From assembly GCA_900556165.1 (NCBI GenBank), contig USNP01000006.1, positions 1 through 12,845 on the forward strand: 12,845 bases of DNA, given 5' to 3'. Positions 7,310-12,845 of this stretch are shown in pieces (position 1 is the first letter of the stretch; each line of letters begins with the position of its first letter). The stretch comes from an uncultured bacterium. GTDB taxonomy: Bacteria > Patescibacteriota > Saccharimonadia > Saccharimonadales > Saccharimonadaceae. A program made the position numbers and the translations under genes. The notes beneath the pieces are model-generated. The model was not told the DNA's origin. It was given only the letters and a program-made list of their open reading frames with translations, and did no database searches.

Positions 7310-8746
7310 ATGTTAGTAAAAAATAAATTACAAGGCTTGGGGGTTGCGATAATTGCGACCCTCATCGCAGGGGTGGCTTTGAGCGGAAGTGCTTTTGCTC
7401 ATGGTCCAGAAAGAAAAACTTTTTCCGCCGAAAATCCTGCCGACTACGTAACATTTAACTCAATCACAAACAATCCAACGGTTGGTGACGAGCGAAATTT
7501 CGTTCGAATCCGTCAAGCTGGAACTGGAAACTTTGTCGATGAAATTAACATTGTTCCTGGTCAAGAATATGAAGTTTATATCTATTACCACAATAATGCA
7601 AAAAGCTCCCTCAATTCACGAGAAAACAGCTTCCGCGGAATTGCGTTAGATGCAAAACTTAGCACAATCGTTCCTTCGAAACTTGGAAAAGGTCAAAAAG
7701 GTTTTGTTCGGGCAGAAATTTCGGCTCGAAACTCGCGACCACAAAAAGTTTGGGATGAGGCTGTAATTCATTCACCTTCACAAAATGTTGTTTTGCGATA
7801 TGTTCAAGGCTCAGCAAAAATCACAACAAAAGGTGCTGTAAATGGTCAAAACTTGAGTGGCGAAAATCTTTTCGGCGCTGGAACAAATCTTGGTTATGAT
7901 AGTTTGAATGGAATTTTGCCAGGTTGTGATCAATATTCAGGCGTAATTACCTACCGATTTAAAGCAGATTTTTCAGATTTTGAAACAACAAAAACTGTTT
8001 CAAAGGCTGGCACGAATGCATTTTCGAAAAATCAAAATATTGGTTTAAATGATCAGGTTGAGTTTAAAATCACTTATAAAAACACTGGAACAATCGATCA
8101 CGATAATGTGAATATTAAAGATTTGCTTCCTGCTGGATTAGTTCTAGTTCCTGGAACAACTCGAGTTGTGAGTGCTTCAAATCCTGCTGGTAAAACTTTG
8201 AGCGATAACGTTGCAACATCTGGTATAAATATCGGACGAAATGCAATTGGCAGTTTTGTGACGTTAACTTTCCGAGCAAAAATTGATCCTTCGAAATTAG
8301 TTTGTGGAAATAACACACTTACAAATACTGCGCAAGTTTTGACCGAAAACGGTGGAAAAAGCGATAAAGCAACTGTAAATGTCCAAAAAAATTGTACACC
8401 ACAAGAGCAAAAAGAATTTTGTGGAATTCCTGGAAAAGGGAATTTGAAGAAAAACGACCCAAATTGTTCTGATAAATGTAAAATTAAAGGTCTTGAAAAT
8501 CTTGCATCCAACGATCCGAATTGTGCAGAAGTTCCAACTGAACTTCCACACACTGGACCTGCTGAAGCTGCAATGATGGTGATTGCGATTATGGCAATTA
8601 CTGGTGCGGTTGCCTACTGGTACCGAAGTCGTGAAGAAATGAAAAAAGTAACAGCTGATCTTTCGAAAAAAGCAGTTCATGTTGCTGAACATAAAACGGC
8701 GAAAACTCACGAAGCTAAAAAATCTCACAAAACAGAGAAAAAATAG
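7310..8746 (+). CDS. secreted DUF11-domain protein with LPHTG sorting signal, 478 aa
   Basis: A Sec signal peptide occupies residues 1-30, with a hydrophobic core at 10-24 and a likely cleavage after AFA (A30|H31). An N-terminal beta-rich domain (31-225) is followed by a DUF11-like Ig-fold domain (about 226-358) with the typical VEFKITYKNTGTIDHDNVNI and DLLPAGLVLVPGT segments. Two 16-residue cysteine repeats follow (371-386 and 390-405). The C-terminus has LPHTG (412-416), a hydrophobic helix (419-437) and a basic tail. A sortase would cut between Thr and Gly and attach the protein to the envelope; no sortase gene is present here. The tail after the helix is about 40 residues, Lys/His-rich, far longer than usual. 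AAAAGG (7297-7302) precedes the ATG, and the gene follows the 743-residue gene in the same operon. Likely a surface protein; a partner or adhesion target is not evident. Confidence 0.9.
   Translation: MLVKNKLQGLGVAIIATLIAGVALSGSAFAHGPERKTFSAENPADYVTFNSITNNPTVGDERNFVRIRQAGTGNFVDEINIVPGQEYEVYIYYHNNAKSSLNSRENSFRGIALDAKLSTIVPSKLGKGQKGFVRAEISARNSRPQKVWDEAVIHSPSQNVVLRYVQGSAKITTKGAVNGQNLSGENLFGAGTNLGYDSLNGILPGCDQYSGVITYRFKADFSDFETTKTVSKAGTNAFSKNQNIGLNDQVEFKITYKNTGTIDHDNVNIKDLLPAGLVLVPGTTRVVSASNPAGKTLSDNVATSGINIGRNAIGSFVTLTFRAKIDPSKLVCGNNTLTNTAQVLTENGGKSDKATVNVQKNCTPQEQKEFCGIPGKGNLKKNDPNCSDKCKIKGLENLASNDPNCAEVPTELPHTGPAEAAMMVIAIMAITGAVAYWYRSREEMKKVTADLSKKAVHVAEHKTAKTHEAKKSHKTEKK
8420..8524 (+). repeat. 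duplicated 16-residue Cys motif in the LPHTG protein
   Basis: Two copies of the pattern C-x-I-x-G-x-x-N-L-x-x-N-D-P-N-C (residues 371-386 and 390-405) lie between the DUF11 domain and the LPHTG signal. The spacing is identical in both, so each probably closes one disulfide loop or binds a ligand outside the cell. The DNA copies have diverged, so the duplication is not recent. Confidence 0.8.
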
Positions 8747-8759
8747 TTTCGAAAAAAAT

Positions 8760-8798
8760 AAATAAACCTCGCGAAAACGGGGTTTATTTTTATTTTTT
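8760..8798 (+). terminator. intrinsic terminator of the 743-aa / LPHTG operon
   Basis: A 12-base stem with one G-U pair, AAATAAACCTCG (8760-8771) pairing with CGGGGTTTATTT (8778-8789), has a 6-base loop (CGAAAA) and is followed by TTATTTTTT. It begins 14 bases after the stop codon. Confidence 0.85.
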
Positions 8799-8841
8799 GA
8801 ATGATTGTTGGGTTGTTTTATAAAAATAATTGTTATGTCGC

Positions 8842-8875
8842 AAAAATAAAACAGCTCCTGAGTGGGGAACTGTTT
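8842..8875 (-). terminator. intrinsic terminator of rplU
   Basis: On the minus strand AAACAGTTCC (8875-8866) pairs with GGAGCTGTTT (8858-8849), ten base pairs with one G-U, and is followed by TATTTTTG. The G-U pair would be an A-C mismatch if transcribed on the plus strand, so the hairpin serves rplU. It faces the operon terminator just to its left. The 152-base convergent gap (8747-8898) shows nothing else. Confidence 0.8.
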
Positions 8876-8898
8876 CGAAATGGCTGGCCGCCTTTTTA

Positions 8899-9207
8899 TT
8901 ATTTAATCGAAGTAATTTCGATTTTAGTGTATTTTTGACGATGTCCGTTTTCTTTGTGAACACGCTTTTTAGCTTTGTAGCGGATCACGCGGATTTTTTC
9001 GCCCTTAACAAGTTCGTCAACAACTTTTGCGGAAACCTTCACGCCTTTTACAATAGGAGTTCCAACTTCCACTTTGTCGCCATCAATAAGCATCAAAGCG
9101 TCAAGTTCGAGCTCTTTTGTTCCTTGCGGGAGGAGGTCCACCAGAAGGGTCTCTTTTTCGCTAACGATAAATTGTTTACCGCCAACTTTTACGACTGCTT
9201 TTTTCAT
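8899..9207 (-). CDS. rplU: 50S ribosomal protein L21 (bL21)
   Basis: A 102-residue protein, matching the usual bL21 length (about 103). It binds 23S rRNA in the large subunit. Diagnostic segments are the N-terminal MKKAVVKVGGKQFIV, the central GTPIVKGVKV and the C-terminal KRVHKENGHRQKYTKIEI. The start ATG is preceded on the minus strand by GAGGA four bases upstream. In most bacteria rplU is followed by rpmA (bL27); here a terminator follows within about 25 bases and no rpmA is present, so rplU appears to be transcribed alone. It diverges from the collagen-like gene, with the two promoters back to back. The long plus-strand frame across it (8830-9249) is a shadow. Confidence 0.97.
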   Translation of the reverse strand: MKKAVVKVGGKQFIVSEKETLLVDLLPQGTKELELDALMLIDGDKVEVGTPIVKGVKVSAKVVDELVKGEKIRVIRYKAKKRVHKENGHRQKYTKIEITSIK

Positions 9208-9237
9208 AAAATCCTCATTAAATTTAATATCATTATT

Positions 9238-9266
9238 ATTTTAGCATAGTTTTAAGTTTAAATCAA
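9238..9266 (-). promoter_or_regulatory. rplU promoter, extended -10
   Basis: On the minus strand the -35 is TTGATT (9266-9261) and the -10 is TAAAAT (9243-9238), with a 17-base spacer and TGC just before the -10 (extended form). The expected start is near 9231, giving a leader of about 24 bases that contains GAGGA. Confidence 0.83.
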
Positions 9267-9279
9267 GGGTTAAAATAAG

Positions 9280-9308
9280 TTGAAAAAGGTAGTGCTTTGT
9301 GTTAAAAT
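9280..9308 (+). promoter_or_regulatory. promoter of the collagen-like gene
   Basis: TTGAAA (9280-9285), a 17-base spacer and TAAAAT (9303-9308), preceded by TGT as an extended -10. The start is expected near 9315. Its -35 lies 13 bases from the rplU -35 on the other strand, so one protein bound between them could affect both genes. GAAAGGA (9346-9352) is the ribosome binding site. Confidence 0.8.
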
Positions 9309-9357
9309 GGTTGTAATTAATATTGTAGAATGAAAAGGTAATAAAGAAAGGAACTTT

Positions 9358-10458
9358 ATGGAGAGAGATAAATATGCTTCTAAACGGGCGTTAAGGGTTA
9401 CGAACGTTGCTTTGATTATTTTGTTGATTATTGTGTTGCTATTTTGGTGGCGCGGATCTTCGAATTTTCAATTTAAAGGTGTGAATCCTGGACAAATTAG
9501 TATTCGTCAGCAAGATGGAAAAATTCAATATCAGTTCTTGGACGGCGAATGGCAAGATATTACATCTGTCGCTAGCCTTAAAGGCGAAAAAGGAGCCGAT
9601 GGAAAAGATGGTCAAGATGGCAAGAACGGTGTCGATGGAAAAAATGGCGTTAATGGTTCAAACGGTTCGAATGGTACTAACGGAGTTAATGGTACTAATG
9701 GGAAAAATGGACTAAACGGCGCACAAGGAATCCAAGGCCAAAAAGGTGACCGAGGTGAAAAAGGTGAACAAGGCGCACAAGGAAATAACGGTCAAGATGG
9801 TCGCGAAATCGAAATTCGCAAAGATGCACTATATATTCAGTGGCGATATAAAGGTGATTCAAACTGGAATAACCTTGTAGCTTACTCAGATCTTAAGGGT
9901 GAAAAAGGTGATAAAGGTGAGAAGGGTGAAAAAGGCGAACAAGGAGATCAAGGTTTACAAGGTCAAAAAGGTGACCGAGGTGATCAGGGATTAAAGGGTG
10001 AACAAGGTGAACGTGGTCTTCAGGGTGCTGAGGGAGTGGGTATTCCGCAAACGTTAAGTTTAAATAATGGCATTCTATCGCTTTCGCATAATGGTGGAAG
10101 TGTAACATTGCCTCAAGTTAATCTTGGTCAAAATAGTATCTTTAAACTCAATAATGATGGGGTTTTTGCTGCAGGAAGTGTTGGTCCAGAAGTATTTGAT
10201 GATTATCGAAACTATATGATTATCAATAATGCAACGGGTCATGGCTTTATTCATTTAGATTTTTGGACCAAAGGTGGTGGGTCGATGACTCTACCAGACA
10301 ATGCTCCAAGACCAAAACAACTGTCTGAGATTCAAGGTTATGATGGTAATTCCCGTATGTGGATTGGTCCTAATGACAATAGGATTAATCTTGTAGATAT
10401 AACTCCAAATAAAAGATATATTCAAAATATTCCAGTTGTTGTTGATCCAATTCAATAA
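9358..10458 (+). CDS. membrane-anchored collagen-like protein, 366 aa
   Basis: A basic N-terminus and one hydrophobic segment (about 16-31) with no clear cleavage site suggest an uncleaved type II anchor with the rest outside. Two collagen Gly-X-Y blocks follow, 24 triplets (76-147) and 15 triplets (181-225). Each is preceded by a related short module ending in LKGEKG: ISIRQQDGKIQYQF near 47-60 and IEIRKDALYIQWRYKG near 151-166. No triplet contains proline; the first block is rich in GxN triplets, the second in GEK, GDK, GDR and GEQ, which stabilise bacterial collagens through charge. Residues 226-366 form a glycine- and asparagine-rich, probably beta-structured head, starting with LSLNNGILSLSHNGGSVTLP, reminiscent of phage tail-fibre and adhesin modules. 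It probably forms a trimeric surface stalk with a terminal head. Single gene with its own promoter and terminator. Confidence 0.88.
   Translation: MERDKYASKRALRVTNVALIILLIIVLLFWWRGSSNFQFKGVNPGQISIRQQDGKIQYQFLDGEWQDITSVASLKGEKGADGKDGQDGKNGVDGKNGVNGSNGSNGTNGVNGTNGKNGLNGAQGIQGQKGDRGEKGEQGAQGNNGQDGREIEIRKDALYIQWRYKGDSNWNNLVAYSDLKGEKGDKGEKGEKGEQGDQGLQGQKGDRGDQGLKGEQGERGLQGAEGVGIPQTLSLNNGILSLSHNGGSVTLPQVNLGQNSIFKLNNDGVFAAGSVGPEVFDDYRNYMIINNATGHGFIHLDFWTKGGGSMTLPDNAPRPKQLSEIQGYDGNSRMWIGPNDNRINLVDITPNKRYIQNIPVVVDPIQ
9583..9798 (+). repeat. collagen block 1, 24 Gly-X-Y triplets
   Basis: An unbroken run of 24 Gly-X-Y triplets. The middle is dominated by Asn at Y (GKN, GVN, GSN, GTN, GLN), the ends by charged or Gln triplets. 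All Gly codons are GGN. A 26-base stretch (9733-9758, encoding QGQKGDRG) recurs with one mismatch at 9958-9983 in block 2, which suggests duplication or recombination between the blocks. Confidence 0.93.
9898..10032 (+). repeat. collagen block 2, 15 Gly-X-Y triplets
   Basis: Fifteen Gly-X-Y triplets, starting with four Lys-Y triplets in a row (GEK, GDK, GEK, GEK) and followed by GEQ, GDQ, GDR, GLK and GER. The high density of KGE and KGD pairs is the known charge-pair stabilisation of proline-poor bacterial collagens. Confidence 0.93.
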
Positions 10459-10462
10459 ATTT

Positions 10463-10498
10463 AAAAAGAGCGTTTAATAAAAAACGCTCTTTTTGTTT
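10463..10498 (+). terminator. intrinsic terminator of the collagen-like gene
   Basis: A perfect 13-base stem, AAAAAGAGCGTTT (10463-10475) pairing with AAACGCTCTTTTT (10482-10494), with a 6-base loop and a following T-rich tract. It starts five bases after the stop. Its T tract runs into the -35 region expected for parA. Confidence 0.93.
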
Positions 10499-10515
10499 AT
10501 GTTTTTTTATTTTTG

Positions 10516-10524
10516 TGATATAAT
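10516..10524 (+). promoter_or_regulatory. extended -10 promoter of parA, apparently leaderless
   Basis: TGA followed by a perfect TATAAT (10519-10524) forms an extended -10. No good -35 is seen at the right distance (TTTATG at 10496-10501). The -10 ends only nine bases before the parA ATG (10534), so transcription should start about 0-4 bases from the start codon, and no Shine-Dalgarno sequence is present. Confidence 0.7.
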
Positions 10525-10533
10525 AGTAGCATA

Positions 10534-11304
10534 ATGAAAGTTATTTCGATAACAAATCAAAAAGGTGGGGTTGGAAAAACGACCAGCGCAATTAACATAG
10601 CGTTTTATTTAGCAAAAGCTAAAAAACGCGTTCTTTTAGTTGATTTTGATCCGCAAGGAAACGCCACAAGTGGTTTAGGGATAGATAAAAATGCTCTTGA
10701 GTCAACAATGGCAGAAGTTATATCTGGCGAAAAATCTTTAAAGGAAGTAATTATTGAAACTGAATTTTCGAACTTAAAAATTGCACCAAGTACGCCAGTT
10801 TTGGCGAATATTGAGGTTGAACTTGCATCGGCAAAAGGTCGTTTTACGCGCTTAAAACAGGCTTTGAAAACTATTGAGGATGATTTTGATTATGTTATTT
10901 TGGATTCTCCGCCAAGTTTGAGCTTACTGACTGTGAATGGTTTTATTGCGAGCGACTATTTAATCTTGCCGGTTCAGGCTGAGTTTTACGCGATGGAGGG
11001 GCTCGGTCAGCTTCTCGAAAGTATGAAATTAGTTAAAAAAGGGATGAATCCAGATCTTGAACTTTTAGGTGTTTTGCCAACGATGGTTGATTCTCGAACA
11101 ACTTTGGGCGGGCAAGTTCTCGAAGAGATTAAAAAATTCTTTCCAGAGAAGATTTTTTCAAATGCAATTCCGCGAAATATCCGATTAGCTGAAGCACCAA
11201 GTCACGGTGTGCCGATCGGAGTCTATGATCGTTTTAGTAAGGGTGCGCGTGCATATAAAGCTGTTTCGAAAGAAATTATTCAACGAATAGAAGGAGTAAA
11301 ATAA
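10534..11304 (+). CDS. parA: chromosome-partitioning ATPase ParA/Soj
   Basis: This 256-residue P-loop ATPase of the MinD/ParA family binds DNA non-specifically as an ATP dimer and moves ParB-bound origins. The deviant Walker A KGGVGKTT is at 10-17 with the signature Lys at 10. Walker A' is VDFDPQGN (36-43), and Walker B is in YVILDSPPS (about 124-132). There is no N-terminal HTH, and the length fits chromosomal Soj-type ParA rather than large plasmid type Ia proteins. The stop overlaps the parB ATG by one base (TAATG). The start is the first codon of the domain and lies nine bases from the -10, so the transcript is probably leaderless. No dnaA, gidB or replication gene is nearby. Confidence 0.96.
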   Translation: MKVISITNQKGGVGKTTSAINIAFYLAKAKKRVLLVDFDPQGNATSGLGIDKNALESTMAEVISGEKSLKEVIIETEFSNLKIAPSTPVLANIEVELASAKGRFTRLKQALKTIEDDFDYVILDSPPSLSLLTVNGFIASDYLILPVQAEFYAMEGLGQLLESMKLVKKGMNPDLELLGVLPTMVDSRTTLGGQVLEEIKKFFPEKIFSNAIPRNIRLAEAPSHGVPIGVYDRFSKGARAYKAVSKEIIQRIEGVK

Positions 11305-12191
11305 TGGCAAAAAAAGGACTTGGTCGTGGTTTTTCTTCGTTAATTCCAACTGAAATGATGGCTGATGAAAAGCTTGATTTAAGCTTAGGGTTAGAATCTG
11401 AAAATGATAAACTCAAAGAATTAAAACTTAGCGATATTTCACCAGATCCAGATCAGCCTCGCAGAAACTTTGACAAAGAAAAGCTCGAAGATCTTTCTAA
11501 TTCGATAAAAATTCACGGTGTTTTGCAGCCAATTGTGGTTATTGAGAAAGGTTTAAAATTTGTAATTGTTGCTGGTGAGAGGCGTTATCGCGCTTCAAAA
11601 CTTGCTGGTTTAGAGAAGATTCCAGCAATAGTTCGCGATCTTTCAGATCAGAATCGACTTGAATTAAGCTTGATTGAGAATATTCAGCGTGATAATCTAA
11701 ATGTTTTGGAAACTGCAGAAGCATATCAAAAACTTCGCGAACAGTTCAATTTAACCGCAAAACAAATTGGTGAGCGTGTTGGTGGGAGAAGTGAGAGTGC
11801 GGTTTTGAATACCTTAAGACTCTTAAAATTGCCAAAAATTGTGAAGGAAAAAGTTATTTCCGGGGAATTGAAAGAAGGGCAAGCGCGGCCACTATTGAAA
11901 ATTGATGAAAAAACAATCGAAAAAATTCTTCCAAAAATTATAGAAGAAAATTGGAGCTCTCGAAAAATTGAACAATTTTTAGTGAATTACAAAAAACAAA
12001 CTGAAGTATCTAAAAAGGCTGAATCCAAAAAATTGAATAAAAACCCTTTTGAAAAAGCGATGAATCAAATTTCGAAAAGATTAAGTGCGGATGTTGATAT
12101 TAAAACTTCTGCACGAGGATCGGGAAAGATTGTGATTAAATTTAAAACCGAGGAAGAGTTGAAACGGATTGAGGAAATTCTTTCGAAATAA
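11304..12191 (+). CDS. parB: chromosome-partitioning protein ParB/Spo0J
   Basis: This 295-residue protein binds parS sites, clamps and spreads on DNA as a CTP-dependent switch, and stimulates ParA. The N-terminal KKGLGRGFSSLIP (3-15) is the usual ParA-interacting peptide. The CTPase/ParB domain has DPDQPRRNF (48-56), GERRYRAS (91-98) and ENIQRDNLN (125-133). The helix-turn-helix DNA-binding region is near 149-176 (LTAKQIGERVGGRSESAV). A Lys-rich linker (230-250) leads to the C-terminal dimerisation domain. Start: GAAGGAG ends eight bases before the ATG inside the end of parA, and the TAATG overlap implies coupled translation. I found no parS-like palindrome in the window. Confidence 0.96.
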   Translation: MAKKGLGRGFSSLIPTEMMADEKLDLSLGLESENDKLKELKLSDISPDPDQPRRNFDKEKLEDLSNSIKIHGVLQPIVVIEKGLKFVIVAGERRYRASKLAGLEKIPAIVRDLSDQNRLELSLIENIQRDNLNVLETAEAYQKLREQFNLTAKQIGERVGGRSESAVLNTLRLLKLPKIVKEKVISGELKEGQARPLLKIDEKTIEKILPKIIEENWSSRKIEQFLVNYKKQTEVSKKAESKKLNKNPFEKAMNQISKRLSADVDIKTSARGSGKIVIKFKTEEELKRIEEILSK

Positions 12192-12219
12192 AATAACCCA
12201 CAGAAAGGGTTATTTTTTT
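12190..12219. terminator. shared convergent terminator of parB and lepB
   Basis: AAAATAACCC (12190-12199) pairs with GGGTTATTTT (12207-12216), a 10-base stem with a 7-base loop (ACAGAAA). T-rich sequence follows on both strands: TTT on plus, TTATTTC on minus. The parB stop overlaps its left edge and the lepB stop its right edge, so one hairpin probably ends both convergent genes. Confidence 0.85.
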
Positions 12220-12835
12220 AATATTGTTGATTGTATTCAAAGTTGCGAATTTTATTGAGCGGTAGAATTCGAAAGGCGACAGGGCCAACAATTTTATACA
12301 ATGGAACAGTTCCTAAGCCACTTCGAGAATCGTAAGAGTTGTTGCCAACTCGATTATCGCCTGAAACAAAGATTTCATTTTCTGGAACAACCCATTCGCC
12401 ATCGTGGCTTGTGTAATTTTTTGGTTCACCATTGAAGTTGTCATCAGGATTGAAACCGTTTGGATGATTATTATTAAAAACTGTCATTTTACCTTTTTCA
12501 ACTTTTACTTTTTCGCCAGGGAAGGCAATTACGCGTTTAATAATGTATTGATCCTTCATTCCATTAATAAATTGTGGATTTTCGAAAACTATAATTTCAC
12601 CGCGTTTTGGCGTGAATTTTGTATTTGTAAAATTAGCCCAAGTTGACGGCAGACGATTTATGATAACTTTGTCGCCATCAGCGAAAGTCGGATCCATACT
12701 TGAACCAACAATCGTAAAGCTCTGAAAAATAAAAGTATTAATTAATATTGTTCCCAAAGTTACGGAAAAAACAAAAACGAAAATCCCCAAAGTGTCGGCA
12801 AGTATTGGGTGCCGTTGCCAAAAATTACTCTTCAT
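12218..12835 (-). CDS. lepB: signal peptidase I
   Basis: This 205-residue membrane serine protease removes Sec and Tat signal peptides on the outer face of the membrane. One N-terminal transmembrane helix (about 13-38) precedes the catalytic boxes: SMDPT with nucleophile Ser46 (box B), KRVIAFPGE with general base Lys100 (box D), and SGDNRVGNNSYDSR at 158-171 (box E). Length and the single anchor fit the Gram-positive (SipS-like) type. It is convergent with parB and shares its terminator. It is the only obvious processing enzyme in the window for the signal peptide (AFA|H) of the LPHTG protein. The ATG lies ten bases from the window edge; no Shine-Dalgarno is visible in those ten bases, so a start further upstream cannot be excluded. 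Confidence 0.95.
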   Translation of the reverse strand: MKSNFWQRHPILADTLGIFVFVFSVTLGTILINTFIFQSFTIVGSSMDPTFADGDKVIINRLPSTWANFTNTKFTPKRGEIIVFENPQFINGMKDQYIIKRVIAFPGEKVKVEKGKMTVFNNNHPNGFNPDDNFNGEPKNYTSHDGEWVVPENEIFVSGDNRVGNNSYDSRSGLGTVPLYKIVGPVAFRILPLNKIRNFEYNQQY

Positions 12836-12845
12836 TTTTCTATTT

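Noticed and set aside
7336..7358. A hairpin GGGTTGC / GCGACCC at the start of the LPHTG gene.
   Set aside because: It falls in the signal-peptide coding sequence, has one G-U pair and no T tract; probably incidental.
8881..8896. GGCTGGCCGCC followed by TTTTT as another terminator.
   Set aside because: Only a 3-bp stem is possible; the rplU terminator lies further downstream on its strand and is much better.
8830..9249. A 139-codon plus-strand open frame.
   Set aside because: It lies antisense across rplU, which is a clear bL21 with its own promoter and terminator; the plus-strand peptide is Phe-rich shadow sequence.
9583..10032. Possible UGA-as-glycine recoding, as in Gracilibacteria and Absconditabacteria.
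   Set aside because: The glycine-rich collagen blocks use only GGN and none of the confident genes contains an in-frame TGA, although none uses TGA as stop either.
12572..12582. TGTGGATTT as a DnaA-box-like sequence.
   Set aside because: Single imperfect match inside lepB with no cluster of boxes, AT-rich unwinding element or dnaA nearby.

Overview
The window is AT-rich and gene-dense, with short intergenic gaps. It looks like a fragment of a small-genome, single-membrane bacterium of the Candidate Phyla Radiation (Patescibacteria), most likely Saccharibacteria (TM7). This is inferred from several things seen together: a eukaryote-like (type 2) isoleucyl-tRNA synthetase, a sortase-type LPHTG surface protein with a DUF11 domain, a membrane-anchored collagen-like protein, sigma70-type promoters, and rplU with no rpmA beside it. 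No rRNA or other strong phylogenetic marker is present, so the assignment is tentative. All ten confident genes end in TAA or TAG. Glycines in the collagen gene are GGN with no in-frame TGA, so there is no sign of UGA recoding.

Layout: (1) 1-257: a GA dinucleotide tract at the very edge, then a possible small ORF. (2) 254-1444: a DUF262/HNH nuclease, probably a defence gene, whose stop codon overlaps the start of (3) ileS, 1444-4389. (4) 4398-4931: a near-perfect promoter embedded in a 13-bp palindrome drives a 149-residue acidic protein of unknown function. (5) 5060-8746: a two-gene operon for a 743-residue single-pass membrane protein with a TPP[E/N] repeat stalk and a secreted DUF11/LPHTG protein. 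(6) 8899-9207, minus strand: rplU (bL21), divergent from (7) 9358-10458, a membrane-anchored collagen-like protein. (8) 10534-12191: parA-parB, with parA apparently leaderless. (9) 12218-12835, minus strand: signal peptidase I.

The window mixes housekeeping functions (ileS, rplU, parAB, lepB) with an accessory cell-surface set (the 743-residue, LPHTG and collagen-like proteins). Signal peptidase I could process the LPHTG precursor; the sortase it would need is not here. In an episymbiont, the surface set is a reasonable candidate for host attachment, but that is inference. The first 1.4 kb has a different oligonucleotide signature from the rest: no TCGAA pentamer, against roughly 40 copies of TTCGAA in the other 11.4 kb. 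This suggests the nuclease gene was acquired by transfer.

Promoters and terminators are unusually legible: four strong sigma70-like promoters with 17-nt spacers, one extended -10 without a clear -35, and five intrinsic terminators.
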